Made by a program: the position numbers and the translations under genes
Origin: Parahoeflea alexandrii
GTDB lineage: Bacteria > Pseudomonadota > Alphaproteobacteria > Rhizobiales > Rhizobiaceae
Length of the DNA: 64,000 nucleotides
Direction of reading: 5' to 3'
Assembly: GCF_027214025.1 (NCBI RefSeq)
Contig: NZ_JAPWHB010000001.1
Location: 930,001 to 994,000 of the forward strand
In this document: one piece after another, positions 50,895 to 60,469 of the stretch
Numbering within the stretch: the stretch's first letter is position 1
How the letters are laid out: every line of letters begins with the position of its first letter
The notes under the pieces: generated by a model
The model's database searches: none
Seen by the model: only the letters and a program-made list of their open reading frames with translations
What the model was told of the DNA's origin: nothing

Positions 50895-52057
50895 CGGATG
50901 CGCTCGAGGATGGAGACGTAATTGGCGACCGCGGCGCCGCCCATGTTGAAGATGCCGCCGAGCGTCGCGTCCTTGACCTGGATGCCGCCGGCCTCGCCGG
51001 TCAGCTGCATGGCCGAGAGCACGTGCATGGAGACGCCGGTGGCGCCGATCGGGTGGCCCTTGGCCTTGAGGCCGCCGGAGGGATTGACCGGCAGGCGGCC
51101 ATCCTTCTGGGTTTCACCGCTCATGGCGACGTCACCGCCCTGGCCGGGCTTGGCCAGCCCCATCGCCTCGTACTCGATCAGTTCGGCGATGGTGAAGCAG
51201 TCATGGGTCTCGACGAAGGAGAGATCGTCGAGTGAGGTCTTGGAATTGGCGAAGGCCCGCTTCCAGCCGAGCGCGCAGCCCTCGAAGGCGAGAATGTCGC
51301 GCTTGGACATCGGCAGGAAATCCTGCACGTGTTCGGCGGCGCGGAACAGCACGGCACGCGGCGCCTGCATGGCGGTGGTGACATCGGCAAGCACGATGGC
51401 CGCGGCGCCGTCGGAAACCAGCGAGCAGTCGGTGCGCTTGAGCGGACCCGCGACGTAAGGGTTCTTGTCGCTCTCGGCGCGGCAGAACTCGTAGCCCAGA
51501 TCCTTGCGCATCTGCGCCCAGGGGTTGTCGACGCCGTTCTTGTGGTTCTTGGCGGCGATCGCGGCAAGGCCGTCGGACTGGTCGCCATATTTCTGGAAAT
51601 AGCCGTCGGCGATCTTGCCGAAGACGCCGGCGAAGCCCGCCGGTGTGTCGCCGTCCTCGGGCAGGTAGGAGGCGCGGAGCAGGTTGGCGCCGACCTGGGG
51701 CCCCGGCGTCGTGGTCATCTGCTCGACGCCGACCACCAGCACCCGCTTGGCAGCACCCGCACGGATCGCCTTGATGCCCTGGTGCACGGCAGCCGAGCCG
51801 GTGGCGCAGGCGTTCTCGACACGGGTCGCGGGCTTGAAGCGGAAGGCGTCATCGGCCTGCAGCACCAGGCTTGCGGTGAAATCCTGGGCGGAGAAGCCGG
51901 CGTTGAAATGACCGAGATAGATCTCGTCGATATCTTCGGCCTGAAGGCCCGCATGCTCGACCGCCTCGCGCGCCACCCGCGTGACCAAGCTTTCGACGGT
52001 TTCGTCGCTGTGTTTGCCAAAGGGCGTGTGGGCCCAGCCGATGATACAGGCGCTCAT
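50891..52057 (-). CDS. Thiolase-family acetyl-CoA acetyltransferase (SCP2-like)
   Basis: A 388-residue thiolase. The acyl-accepting cysteine is in VENACATGSAAVHQG, the histidine in VETHDCFTIAELIEYE and the GHP motif in AKGHPIGATGVSMH. This sequence type belongs to the SCP2-thiolase-like group; these may cleave or form beta-ketoacyl-CoA, or act on branched or steroid side chains. It overlaps the downstream SDR by 4 bp. The C-terminal Cys-Gly motif of classical thiolases is replaced by GGIFNMGGAAV, as expected for this group. Confidence 0.92.
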   Translation of the reverse strand: MSACIIGWAHTPFGKHSDETVESLVTRVAREAVEHAGLQAEDIDEIYLGHFNAGFSAQDFTASLVLQADDAFRFKPATRVENACATGSAAVHQGIKAIRAGAAKRVLVVGVEQMTTTPGPQVGANLLRASYLPEDGDTPAGFAGVFGKIADGYFQKYGDQSDGLAAIAAKNHKNGVDNPWAQMRKDLGYEFCRAESDKNPYVAGPLKRTDCSLVSDGAAAIVLADVTTAMQAPRAVLFRAAEHVQDFLPMSKRDILAFEGCALGWKRAFANSKTSLDDLSFVETHDCFTIAELIEYEAMGLAKPGQGGDVAMSGETQKDGRLPVNPSGGLKAKGHPIGATGVSMHVLSAMQLTGEAGGIQVKDATLGGIFNMGGAAVANYVSILERIR

Positions 52058-52202
52058 GAACTACTCTCCGGGAATCTTGTCCTTGCTGGGGCGCATTTTG
52101 ATCCCGCGGGCGGCTTTGTAAAGGGGAGAACGGAATCCGCCCCGCGACCGGGCTGTCCGTGCCGGTCGCGGGGAAAGGAATCCGTCGCCTGCAGAGCGGG
52201 CT

Positions 52203-52811
52203 CTATGCGGGCATATGGGCCTGATCGAATTCAAGCACCTGTTTGGCCGAGGGACGGCTCTCGCAGCGCTCTATCCAGTCCCGGATGACCTGCACATCCG
52301 GCGTGGCCTGGGGCATCCAGGTGTAGGGCGAGACCAGCAGCAGGTCGGCCGCGGAAAATTCCGAGCCCATCAGAAAAGGCGTCTTTTCGAGTTGGGCGGT
52401 CAGCCGCGCCGCCACCTCCGGCGCTCCACGGAATGTGGCGTCGAGATAGGGATGGCTGAGGCCTGCGGCGGTGAAAACCAGGACCGGCTCGACCACATTG
52501 CCGTACCAGGCGAGCCAGCTCAGATAGGTTCCGCGATCCGGGTCGCCAATTGAGCGGCCAAGCCCTTTTCCGACAAACAGATCGGTCAGATAGAGAATGA
52601 TGGCATTGGATTCCCAAATCTCCGTTCCCTCATGCACCAGAAGCGGCACCTTGCCTTCGGGATGCGGATTGGACGGATCGGCGCCACCCGACCCATCATG
52701 GCGGCGAATACCGACGATACGGATCTCGACCTGATCAAGCACGCCAAGCTCGATGAGCAGGCGGACGAGGCGGGATGAGCGTGACTGGGGCGAATGATAG
52801 AGTGTGAGCAT
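52203..52811 (-). CDS. Glutathione S-transferase family protein
   Basis: A 202-residue protein. The N-terminal thioredoxin-like half starts MLTLYHSPQSRSSRLVRLLIELGV and includes the glutathione-contact EGKVPLLVHEG and WESNAIILYLTDLF (E-S pair). The C-terminal helical half holds FSAADLLLVSPYTW, the N-capping box of GSTs. Substrate unknown. It lies 145 bp upstream of the thiolase gene on the same strand, with a small hairpin in between. Confidence 0.9.
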   Translation of the reverse strand: MLTLYHSPQSRSSRLVRLLIELGVLDQVEIRIVGIRRHDGSGGADPSNPHPEGKVPLLVHEGTEIWESNAIILYLTDLFVGKGLGRSIGDPDRGTYLSWLAWYGNVVEPVLVFTAAGLSHPYLDATFRGAPEVAARLTAQLEKTPFLMGSEFSAADLLLVSPYTWMPQATPDVQVIRDWIERCESRPSAKQVLEFDQAHMPA

Positions 52812-53019
52812 GTCGGATCTCCTTGCCGGCTTGTTGATGCTGGCCACCCGATATCACCGTAATACTGCCAGCTAATGTCAGCATTATCCCGGATTGGCCG
52901 ATGCTTCCGGAGCGTCATTCCGCCGCCACACTAGACCAGCGGTTTGCCATCACCAAAACTTGATCGCGATCGGGCATTTTCGACTGGAATCGGCCACAGT
53001 TGCGGGCAAGAACGCGGGC

Positions 53020-53361
53020 ATGCAAATCCGCCGCGCCCTCTTCATGTGCCTGCTGACCTTCGCCCTTGCGGCGACGGGACCTTTTGCGCGCGGGTTGTCG
53101 GGCCAGGCCGCGGCGTTGTCGCAGGCGGTGGAAACGAACCGGCCGCGCACTGCCATCAGCGTGCATACCGGCGCGGCTCCCTTCACGCACTGCCACCGCG
53201 GCGCCGTGGCGTGGTCGATCTGCAGCAGCGACCTCGGCTATGTGCGGCGAAGTCTGCAGGTGGGCCCCGCAAGCACCGGCGAGGCATTTGTTGGAATTTT
53301 CCCCGGAACAACTGACGACCTCTGGAGTTCCAGACTGTTCAGGCCGCCGCGGTTGAGCTGA
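53020..53361 (+). CDS. Possible small exported protein
   Basis: A 113-residue frame beginning MQIRRALFMCLLTFALAATGPFARG, a plausible signal peptide. The mature part has FTHCHRGAVAWSICSSDLGYVRRSL, with a cysteine pair, and no recognised domain. It is followed 60 bp later by the L,D-transpeptidase gene on the same strand. No strong ribosome binding site is seen, so the call is tentative. Confidence 0.4.
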   Translation: MQIRRALFMCLLTFALAATGPFARGLSGQAAALSQAVETNRPRTAISVHTGAAPFTHCHRGAVAWSICSSDLGYVRRSLQVGPASTGEAFVGIFPGTTDDLWSSRLFRPPRLS

Positions 53362-53420
53362 ATCGACTCCGGGCCTCTCCCTACGGGCCTTTTCCCTTCA
53401 GCATCAAAGGACTTCAGTAC

Positions 53421-54113
53421 ATGATTACCCGACGCGTATTCCTCAGCGCGGCCTCCGCGGCTGCGCTTTCCGGCTGCACCTCAATCGGCAGCCGCGAGTT
53501 GCCTGCAGTTGCGGCCAAGCCTCAACCCAAGGCCATGCCCGCCCATTACGGCCCGGTGCTGGACGAGGGCTACCAGATACCCGCCGTGCCCGCGGGCGTT
53601 GTGCCCGAACGGTTCTGGCGCCAGCGCGTGTCCAACCCGTTCCCCGAGGAGGCGACCGGCACCATCATCGTCGACACGAGCACGTTCTTTCTGCATCTGG
53701 TCGAGGACGGCGGGACCGCGATGCGCTATGGCGTCGGCGTCGGCCAGCAGGGTTTCTCCTGGGGTGGTACCGCGGTTGTGCAGTACAAGCGCAAATGGCC
53801 GACGTGGAAGGCGCCCGACGACATGGTGGCGCGCAAACCGGAGCTCGAACCCTATTCGGTCGCCAATGGCGGCATGGCGCCGGGATTGATGAACCCGCTG
53901 GGCGCGCGGGCGCTCTATCTGTTCGACAATGGCGAAGACACGCTCTACCGGATTCACGGCAACCCGGAAGCCCATTCGATCGGCCAGGCGGTCTCGTCGG
54001 GCTGCATCCGGCTGCTCAACCAGGATATCATCGACCTTTACGAGCGCGTGCCGAGCCGCGCCAGGGTGATCGTCAGGCAATCCAGCCCGGCGCTGACGGC
54101 CGGCCTCGCCTGA
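53421..54113 (+). CDS. L,D-transpeptidase (YkuD family)
   Basis: A 230-residue envelope enzyme. The N-terminus carries a signal with a lipobox-like LSGC, so it may be a lipoprotein. The YkuD catalytic domain shows HGNPEAHSIGQAVSSGCIRL near residue 190, with the nucleophile cysteine in SSGCIR and the upstream histidine. It makes 3-3 peptidoglycan cross-links or attaches proteins to peptidoglycan; in Hyphomicrobiales such enzymes are numerous and important for polar growth. Confidence 0.93.
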   Translation: MITRRVFLSAASAAALSGCTSIGSRELPAVAAKPQPKAMPAHYGPVLDEGYQIPAVPAGVVPERFWRQRVSNPFPEEATGTIIVDTSTFFLHLVEDGGTAMRYGVGVGQQGFSWGGTAVVQYKRKWPTWKAPDDMVARKPELEPYSVANGGMAPGLMNPLGARALYLFDNGEDTLYRIHGNPEAHSIGQAVSSGCIRLLNQDIIDLYERVPSRARVIVRQSSPALTAGLA

Positions 54114-54360
54114 AGCCTTCCGGCGACCCGACCTCGCGCGCCCGACCGGTGGACAGCCATCGGTCGGGCGGCAGCCTACGCGTGCCGGTGAAGGCCGGAA
54201 TGGTGGATCCGGCGCGTCAGCCATTTTCTGATGCCTATGTCGCGGAAAGGCGCGCACGACACTCAAAAATCGGCCAACACTTGCGGATTGCCTGCGCTGT
54301 GCCCAGGGGCGTCCGCCCCGTATCCGGTTTCGACAGATTATTGACTACGGGAAATCTACA

Positions 54361-55395
54361 ATGACCGCAGTGGCCTCCCTTGCACCTGCCCAATCCTCCC
54401 GTCCGCTTGAGGGCATTGCCTGCGTGCTGGGCGGCGCATGGTGCTTTGTCGGCCAGGACCTCTTGATCAAGGACATGCTCGGCGCGCAGCCGCTCTGGAT
54501 GCTGATCTTCGCCCGGGCCTGCATCGCCGTGCTGGTGCTTGTTCCGCTGATCACCTGGCTTGGCGGCAAGCACCGTCTCTACACACCGCTGTGGCCGATC
54601 CACCTGCTGCGGGCGTTCCTGCTGACCGGCGGCTTCGCAATGTTCTACGCCGCCTTTCCGTTCATGCCGCTGGCGGAAGTCTCGACGATCTTCTTTTCGG
54701 CGCCGCTGTTCATCGGCATCCTGGCCGCGCTGTTTCTGGGCGAGCGCATGGGGGTGCACCGGATCGCGGCACTTGTCGTAGGCTTCAGCGGGGTGCTGAT
54801 GGCCATGGCGCCCGGCCAGGACAGTTTCCAGTGGGTGGCGCTGCTGCCGCTCGTCTGCGCCATGTCCTACGCGGCCTCGATGATCCTGACGCGGCGGGTG
54901 GGTGACGGCGAAAGCAGCCTGACCATGGGCCTCTGGACCATCGGCGGCTCCGGGGTGATGATCTGGCCGCTCGGATGGCTGGTCAATACGCTGGTGCCGA
55001 TGGGGCCGGAGTTCCATCACCTGCGGCTTGAATTCATCGTACCTGATGCGGCACAGCTGGCCGATCTGGCGCTTCTCGGCGTGGTGGGAATGACCGGCTA
55101 CATTCTTCTCAGCCGCGCCTACCAGGTGGCGAACGCCAGCCTGATCGCCCCGTTCGACTATGCCTACCTGCCGTTTGCCGCGACGGCCGCCTGGTTCTTC
55201 TGGGGCGAGGTTCCGGCGCTCAACACGCTTGCCGGGATGGCGCTGATCATCGGCGCCGGGCTTTATATCGGCTACCGCGAGCTGCGTGCGCCAGAGAGGG
55301 CCGAGACGCCCGCTCCGGTGGGCGAGACCCTGATCGCCACCGGCGTTCCGGCGGTAACCGAAGACACAGACCTCCCCCCTTCCAGCAGCCTGTAG
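54361..55395 (+). CDS. EamA/DMT-family transporter
   Basis: A 344-residue inner-membrane protein with ten predicted helices in two repeats (GAWCFVGQDLLIKDML at the start; YILLSRAYQVANASLIAPFDYAYLPFAATAAWFFWGE in the second). The charged motif IAPFDY and YRE tail match the RhaT/EamA-type carriers close to S-adenosylmethionine/riboflavin-type uptake proteins, but the substrate cannot be fixed. The last 40 residues are a hydrophilic tail. It ends just upstream of the BetI operator. Confidence 0.88.
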   Translation: MTAVASLAPAQSSRPLEGIACVLGGAWCFVGQDLLIKDMLGAQPLWMLIFARACIAVLVLVPLITWLGGKHRLYTPLWPIHLLRAFLLTGGFAMFYAAFPFMPLAEVSTIFFSAPLFIGILAALFLGERMGVHRIAALVVGFSGVLMAMAPGQDSFQWVALLPLVCAMSYAASMILTRRVGDGESSLTMGLWTIGGSGVMIWPLGWLVNTLVPMGPEFHHLRLEFIVPDAAQLADLALLGVVGMTGYILLSRAYQVANASLIAPFDYAYLPFAATAAWFFWGEVPALNTLAGMALIIGAGLYIGYRELRAPERAETPAPVGETLIATGVPAVTEDTDLPPSSSL

Positions 55396-55447
55396 AGCCG
55401 GACTGCGGCAGCCCCGGCCGGATGCCGCCGCGCGAGTTTTTTGTTGA

Positions 55448-55483
55448 TTGACGGCTCAATCAAAACTAGACTTGAGCCGTCAA
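55448..55483. promoter_or_regulatory. Putative BetI operator
   Basis: TTGACGGCTCAA (55448-55459) and TTGAGCCGTCAA (55472-55483) form a perfect 12-bp inverted repeat with a 12-bp spacer, 45 bp before betI. Position and symmetry fit the choline-responsive repressor BetI of the TetR family. Confidence 0.8.
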
Positions 55484-55527
55484 AGAGGGACCGGTCACCA
55501 CCCTTCAACTCGCCTGGAGACACGCAA

Positions 55528-56121
55528 ATGCCCAAGATCGGCATGGAACCAATCCGCCGCAAGGCGCTCACTGACGCAGCCATCGAAGCCATCGGCGCGC
55601 GCGGTTCGATGGATGTGACCATGTCGGACATTGCCGGCCGCGCCGGCGTGTCGCCCGCGCTGGCACACCACTATTTCGGCTCCAAGGAACAGTTGATCAC
55701 GGCATCGGTCCGAGCCCTGCTTCGCGATCTGAGAAGTGACACGATGGTGGCCCTGAAGAAGGCGCGGAGCCATCGGGCGCGGGTCTCGGCGATCATCGCT
55801 GTCAGCTTCTCCGACAAGCAGTTTTCAGAGGATGTGGTTGCGGCCTGGCTCGCATTCTACGTCGACGCCCAGCGCGCGCCCGAAATCCGGCGGCTGCTTT
55901 CAGTCTATGCGCGCCGGCTGCATTCCAACCTGATGAGCGGGCTCGCCCCGCTCTGCGGCCAGTACGAGGCCGAGCGCATCGCTGAAGGTGCCGCGGCGAT
56001 GATCGACGGGCTCTACATCCGCAAGGCGCTCGGCACAGGACCGGCACGGCACGACGCGGTGGCGCTGGTCGAGGATCACATCGAAACGCAATTGCTGGAA
56101 ATTCGCGGGAGGACGTTATGA
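55528..56121 (+). CDS. betI: Choline-responsive repressor BetI
   Basis: A 197-residue TetR-family repressor. The N-terminal HTH reads [49 protein letters not shown], which is diagnostic of BetI. Choline binding relieves repression of the bet genes. The start [11 protein letters not shown] is the family start and follows a CTGGAGA site. The 3' end overlaps betC by 4 bp, so the repressor is the first gene of the operon it controls. Confidence 0.95.
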   Translation: MPKIGMEPIRRKALTDAAIEAIGARGSMDVTMSDIAGRAGVSPALAHHYFGSKEQLITASVRALLRDLRSDTMVALKKARSHRARVSAIIAVSFSDKQFSEDVVAAWLAFYVDAQRAPEIRRLLSVYARRLHSNLMSGLAPLCGQYEAERIAEGAAAMIDGLYIRKALGTGPARHDAVALVEDHIETQLLEIRGRTL

Positions 56122-57662
56122 CGGACGCACAGGCAGGCGCCAGGAGGCCCAATATTCTCATCCTGATGGTCGACCAGCTCAACGGGACCCTGTTCCCGGA
56201 TGGTCCCGCAGACTTCCTGCACGCGCCCAACCTGAAGAAGCTCGCCGCGCGCTCGGTGCGGTTTTCCAACAACTACACCGCCTCGCCGCTGTGCGCGCCG
56301 GGCCGCGCCTCGTTCATGTCAGGACAGCTGCCGCGACGGACGCGGGTCTATGACAATGCGGCGGAATTCGCCTCCGACATTCCGACCTATGCGCATCATC
56401 TCAGGCGCGCGGGCTACTATACCTGCCTGTCGGGCAAGATGCACTTTGTCGGCCCCGACCAGATGCACGGCTTCGAGGAACGGCTGACCACCGACATCTA
56501 CCCCGCCGATTTCGGCTGGACGCCGGACTACCGCAAGCCCGGCGAACGGATCGACTGGTGGTACCACAATCTGGGCTCGGTCACCGGCGCGGGCGTGGCA
56601 GAGACCTCGAACCAGATGGAATATGACGACGAGGTGGCGTTCTTCGCCACCCAGAAGCTGCACCAGCTGTCGCGGACCAGCGACAATCCGGAAGCCCGCC
56701 CCTGGGCGCTGACGGTGTCGTTCACCCATCCGCACGATCCTTACGTGGCGCGCAGGCAGTACTGGGATCTCTACGAGGACTGCGCCGAACTCGAACCGCG
56801 CGTCGCACCGATCCCCTACGAGGACATGGACCAGCATTCGCAGCGGCTTTACAAGGCCAATGACAGCGAGCGCTTCGACATCACCGAAGACAATGTGCGG
56901 CGGTCGCGGCAGGCCTATTTCGCCAACATCTCCTATCTCGACGACAAGATCGGCGGGATTCTGGCAACGCTCGAAGCCACGCGGATGGCGGACAATACCA
57001 TTGTGGTGTTCTGCTCCGACCATGGCGACATGCTGGGCGAGCGCGGCATGTGGTTCAAGATGAGCTTCTTCGACGGCTCTTCCCGGGTACCGCTGATGAT
57101 TTCGGTTCCGGGTGCGCAAGGCCGCCGGGTTGCGGAACCGACCTCCAATCTCGACATCACCCCGACGCTGGCGGCGCTTGCGGGCGTGTCGCTCGAAGAC
57201 GTGGCGCCATGGACCGATGGCGAGAGCCTGGTTGCGGCGATGGGCGGCGAGACGCGGACCACGCCGGTGATGATGGAATATGCGGCGGAAGGCTCGCAGG
57301 CGCCGCTGGTGGCGATCCGCGACGGCAAATACAAGTTCAGCCATTGCGAACTCGACCCGCCGCTGCTGTTCGATCTCGAAGCCGATCCGGATGAGCTCAA
57401 CAACCTGGCGGACGATCCCGCCCACGCAGAAAAGGTCGCCGACTACATGGCCCGGGTCCGGGCCAAATGGGACATGGCCGGTTACGACGCCGAGGTGCGG
57501 CAGAGCCAGGCACGGCGCTGGGTGGTCTACGAGGCGCTGAGGAACGGCAACTACTACCCGTGGGATTTCCAGCCGCTGCAGAAGGCGTCCGAGCGCTACA
57601 TGCGCAACCACATGGATCTCAACATCCTCGAAGAATCCCAACGGTTTCCGAGGGGAGAATGA
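56118..57662 (+). CDS. betC: Choline-sulfatase BetC
   Basis: A 514-residue type I sulfatase that releases choline and sulfate from choline-O-sulfate in the cytoplasm. The residue converted to formylglycine is Cys59 in CAPGR, and the metal-binding aspartates are in MVDQLNG and [14 protein letters not shown]. The C-terminal [16 protein letters not shown] is typical of bacterial choline-sulfatases. betC within bet operons is characteristic of Rhizobiaceae. It overlaps betI (ATGA) and is followed after 1 bp by the GST gene. Confidence 0.95.
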   Translation: MTDAQAGARRPNILILMVDQLNGTLFPDGPADFLHAPNLKKLAARSVRFSNNYTASPLCAPGRASFMSGQLPRRTRVYDNAAEFASDIPTYAHHLRRAGYYTCLSGKMHFVGPDQMHGFEERLTTDIYPADFGWTPDYRKPGERIDWWYHNLGSVTGAGVAETSNQMEYDDEVAFFATQKLHQLSRTSDNPEARPWALTVSFTHPHDPYVARRQYWDLYEDCAELEPRVAPIPYEDMDQHSQRLYKANDSERFDITEDNVRRSRQAYFANISYLDDKIGGILATLEATRMADNTIVVFCSDHGDMLGERGMWFKMSFFDGSSRVPLMISVPGAQGRRVAEPTSNLDITPTLAALAGVSLEDVAPWTDGESLVAAMGGETRTTPVMMEYAAEGSQAPLVAIRDGKYKFSHCELDPPLLFDLEADPDELNNLADDPAHAEKVADYMARVRAKWDMAGYDAEVRQSQARRWVVYEALRNGNYYPWDFQPLQKASERYMRNHMDLNILEESQRFPRGE

Positions 57663-57663
57663 G

Positions 57664-58305
57664 ATGCTGACTGTCTGGGGACGGGCAACGTCATCGAATG
57701 TGCAGGCGGTGATGTGGACCATTGCCGAGCTGGGCCTCGACTTCGAGCGCCACGACCGGGGACACACCTTCGGCGGCCTCGACACGCCCGATTACCGGGC
57801 GATGAACCCAAACGGCCTGGTCCCCACCGTACGCGACGGCGACGGTTCGCCGATGTGGGAGAGTGCCGCGATCGTGCGCTATCTCGCCTGCAGATATGGC
57901 AACGAGAACTTCTGGCCGCGCGATCCCGCGGCCCGGGTTCAGCTCGACATGTGGGCGGAATGGATCAAGACGACGTTCGCGCCGCATTTCGGCATGCGGA
58001 TTTTCTGGCCGCTGATCGGTCGGCCACTTCCCGGGGGGCCTGATGCGCTTGCCGACGCAGTCGAAGGGTTGAAACCGCTCGCCAGGATGCTGAACGACCG
58101 TATCGGCGACAGCCCCTATCTGGCGGGCGAGCACCTGAGCTTCGCCGACATGATCATCGGTGTGCAGCTTTACCGCTACTACACACTCGACTTCGACCGC
58201 GCCGAAACACCGGCGCTCGACGGCTATTACGCCCGCCTTTGCGAGCGCCCGGCCTATTGCGACCACGTGATGGTCTCCTATGAAAGCCTGAGGATCAAAC
58301 CATGA
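57664..58305 (+). CDS. Glutathione S-transferase family protein inside the bet operon
   Basis: A 213-residue GST-like protein. The N-terminal half contains [39 protein letters not shown] and [11 protein letters not shown]; the C-terminal half has [16 protein letters not shown]. Spacing is tight: 1 bp after betC and a 4-bp ATGA overlap with betB, so it is translated as part of the operon. GST genes are not a standard part of characterised bet operons. It may detoxify betaine aldehyde or formaldehyde-like by-products; that is inference. Confidence 0.9.
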   Translation: MLTVWGRATSSNVQAVMWTIAELGLDFERHDRGHTFGGLDTPDYRAMNPNGLVPTVRDGDGSPMWESAAIVRYLACRYGNENFWPRDPAARVQLDMWAEWIKTTFAPHFGMRIFWPLIGRPLPGGPDALADAVEGLKPLARMLNDRIGDSPYLAGEHLSFADMIIGVQLYRYYTLDFDRAETPALDGYYARLCERPAYCDHVMVSYESLRIKP

Positions 58306-59765
58306 CCGTACAGCCCAAAGCCTCCCACCACATCGGCGGCGCTTACATCGAGGACGACGCCGGCGCGGTGATCGAGAGCATCTACCCGGCGACGGGAGAG
58401 GTGAACGCGCGGCTCCATTCCGCGACGCCTGAGATCGTTGAAAAAGCCGTGGCTGCGGCAAAGGCCGCGCAGCCGGCATGGGCCAGGCTAAAGGGCGTCG
58501 AGCGCGGACGGATCCTGTTGCGAACGGCGCAGTTGCTGCGCGAGCGCAACGAGGAGCTCAGCCGCATCGAGACGCTCGACACCGGCAAGGCGATCCAGGA
58601 GACGCTTGTGGCGGATGCGGCCTCGGCCGCCGACGCGCTCGAATATTTCGGCGGACTCGCCGGAGCGATCACCGGCGAGCATGTCGATCTGGGCGGCGAT
58701 TTCGTCTACACGCGGCGCGAACCGCTCGGGGTCTGCGCCGGTATCGGCGCCTGGAATTACCCGATCCAGATCGCAGCTTGGAAGTCCGCCCCGGCGCTCG
58801 CCTGCGGCAACGCCTTCATCTTCAAGCCGTCGGAAATGACGCCGCTGACGGCGCTCAAGCTCGCCGAAGCCTTCAAGGACGCAGGGCTGCCGGACGGCAT
58901 TTTCAACGTGGTTCAGGGCTATGGCGATGTCGGCGCGGCGCTGGCCTCACACCCTGATATTGCGAAAGTATCGCTCACCGGCTCGGTGCCGACCGGAGCC
59001 AAGGTGCTGGCGGCAGCCGCGCCGACGATCAAGGCGGTGACGATGGAACTCGGCGGCAAGTCGCCGATCCTGGTGTTCGATGACGCCGACATCGATAGCG
59101 CCATCGGCGGCGCCATGCTCGGCAATTTCTATTCGACCGGACAGATCTGCTCAAACGGTACGCGGGTGTTCGTGCAGCGCGGCGTGCATGACCGCTTCCT
59201 CGAGCGGCTGAAGACCCGCACCGAGGCGATCCGGCTCGGCGATCCGCTCGATCCGGACACGCACCTCGGACCGATGGTCTCCAAGACGCAGCGCGACAAG
59301 GTGCTGGGCTATATCGAGACCGGCAAACGCGGGGGCGCGCGGCTCTTGACCGGCGGCGGCGTACCGGAAATGCAGGGCTTCGAGAACGGCGCCTGGATCC
59401 AGCCGACCGTCTTCGCCGGCGTCACCGACGACATGACCATTGCCCGCGAAGAGATCTTCGGCCCGGTGATGAGCGTGCTCTCCTTCGACGACGAAGACGA
59501 GGCGATCGCGCGGGCCAACGACACCCAGTTCGGTCTGGCCGCAGGCGTGTTCACCGCCGACCTCACCCGAGCGCACCGGGTGATCGCAGGGCTCGATGCC
59601 GGCACCACCTGGATCAACACCTACAATCTGACCCCGGTCGAGGCCCCCTTCGGCGGCGTCAAGCAATCGGGCATCGGGCGCGAGAACTCCCGCGCGGCGA
59701 TCGAGCACTACACCCGTCTCAAGAGCGTCTACGTGGCCACCGGCCCTGTCGACAGCCCGTATTGA
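58302..59765 (+). CDS. betB: Betaine aldehyde dehydrogenase BetB
   Basis: A 487-residue NAD-dependent aldehyde dehydrogenase. The catalytic glutamate is in MELGGKSP and the nucleophile cysteine in [35 protein letters not shown] is the substrate/cofactor segment and FGPVMSVL the conserved late motif. It oxidises betaine aldehyde to glycine betaine. It overlaps the GST gene by 4 bp. Instead of betA, an oppositely oriented toxin-antitoxin-like pair follows directly. Confidence 0.95.
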   Translation: MTVQPKASHHIGGAYIEDDAGAVIESIYPATGEVNARLHSATPEIVEKAVAAAKAAQPAWARLKGVERGRILLRTAQLLRERNEELSRIETLDTGKAIQETLVADAASAADALEYFGGLAGAITGEHVDLGGDFVYTRREPLGVCAGIGAWNYPIQIAAWKSAPALACGNAFIFKPSEMTPLTALKLAEAFKDAGLPDGIFNVVQGYGDVGAALASHPDIAKVSLTGSVPTGAKVLAAAAPTIKAVTMELGGKSPILVFDDADIDSAIGGAMLGNFYSTGQICSNGTRVFVQRGVHDRFLERLKTRTEAIRLGDPLDPDTHLGPMVSKTQRDKVLGYIETGKRGGARLLTGGGVPEMQGFENGAWIQPTVFAGVTDDMTIAREEIFGPVMSVLSFDDEDEAIARANDTQFGLAAGVFTADLTRAHRVIAGLDAGTTWINTYNLTPVEAPFGGVKQSGIGRENSRAAIEHYTRLKSVYVATGPVDSPY

Positions 59766-59786
59766 GGCAAGCGCAAGATGAGCTTG

Positions 59787-60137
59787 TCACACAACCAGAT
59801 CGTCGAGATCGACACGAAGGGCGGTTGCGATGCGCTTGAGCACATCGACCGAGCCAGCCTTCTTGCCGTTTTCGATATCGGAGAGGTGCGGCTGGGAAAT
59901 GCCCGCGGCCGTGGCAAGCTCGCTTCCGGTCATGCCGCGATACTTGCGATAGGTGCGGATGCGGCTGTCGGTTTCCATGAGTTCATGCACGAGTTCGGAA
60001 GGCCAGGTCTCTTCGCCTGCCCTCACGCGCTCCATGATCGCGTGTGCCTCGAGGCTGTCCATCATGTCTTCATAGTCCTCTTCACCGACGAGAACGTAGG
60101 TCTTGCCGTCAATGGTCAGTTTCTGAAGTTCGCCCAT
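59787..60137 (-). CDS. XRE/Cro-type HTH antitoxin-like protein
   Basis: A 116-residue protein. The C-terminal half is an XRE helix-turn-helix (RIRTYRKYRGMTGSELATAAGISQPHLSDIENGKKAGSVDVLKRIATALRV). The acidic N-terminal half (VLVGEEDYEDMMDSLEAH) resembles a toxin-neutralising region. It is encoded 6 bp after the RelE-like gene on the same strand, the toxin-first order seen in HigBA-type modules. Predicted to bind the nearby palindrome and the toxin. Confidence 0.88.
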   Translation of the reverse strand: MGELQKLTIDGKTYVLVGEEDYEDMMDSLEAHAIMERVRAGEETWPSELVHELMETDSRIRTYRKYRGMTGSELATAAGISQPHLSDIENGKKAGSVDVLKRIATALRVDLDDLVV

Positions 60138-60143
60138 CGAGTG

Positions 60144-60389
60144 TCACTCCTTGTAGATGCCGCTGCGCGGGCCGGCGCTGATCACCAAGACGACAACGCC
60201 CTGGTCGTCGATGATGACGCGGTCTTGGCCTACCCGGATGCGATACAGGTCGGACCCGGACAGCTTTTTGATGTCGACCAGTTCGCCGCGCGCGAATGCA
60301 TCAACCTTGGCGAAAATGGCCGCGCGCCGCTTCGGTTGCATCCGGGCAAGGCTTTTTTCCGCTGCCTTGGAATAGACGACCCGCATCAT
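60144..60389 (-). CDS. RelE/ParE-superfamily toxin-like protein
   Basis: An 81-residue protein: MMRVVYSKAAEKSLARMQPKRRAAIFAKVDAFARGELVDIKKLSGSDLYRIRVGQDRVIIDDQGVVVLVI and a short tail, fitting the RelE fold with late Arg residues. RelE toxins cleave mRNA on the ribosome and ParE toxins poison gyrase; which applies is not decidable by eye. Start at 60389 or one codon later. It lies between betB and betA on the opposite strand, with a palindrome 6 bp upstream of its start. Confidence 0.88.
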   Translation of the reverse strand: MMRVVYSKAAEKSLARMQPKRRAAIFAKVDAFARGELVDIKKLSGSDLYRIRVGQDRVIIDDQGVVVLVISAGPRSGIYKE

Positions 60390-60395
60390 CGGCAA

Positions 60396-60416
60396 AATAT
60401 AGCCCTTAGCTATATT
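60396..60416. promoter_or_regulatory. Palindrome upstream of the toxin-antitoxin pair and betA
   Basis: AATATAGC (60396-60403) and GCTATATT (60409-60416) form a perfect 8-bp inverted repeat with a 5-bp spacer. It lies immediately upstream of the toxin gene and 53 bp upstream of betA, so an antitoxin bound here would face both. Confidence 0.7.
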
Positions 60417-60469
60417 CCCGTCAATCATGACACGGCAGGGCAAACCCTCCATTAGAGACGAGCATCACC

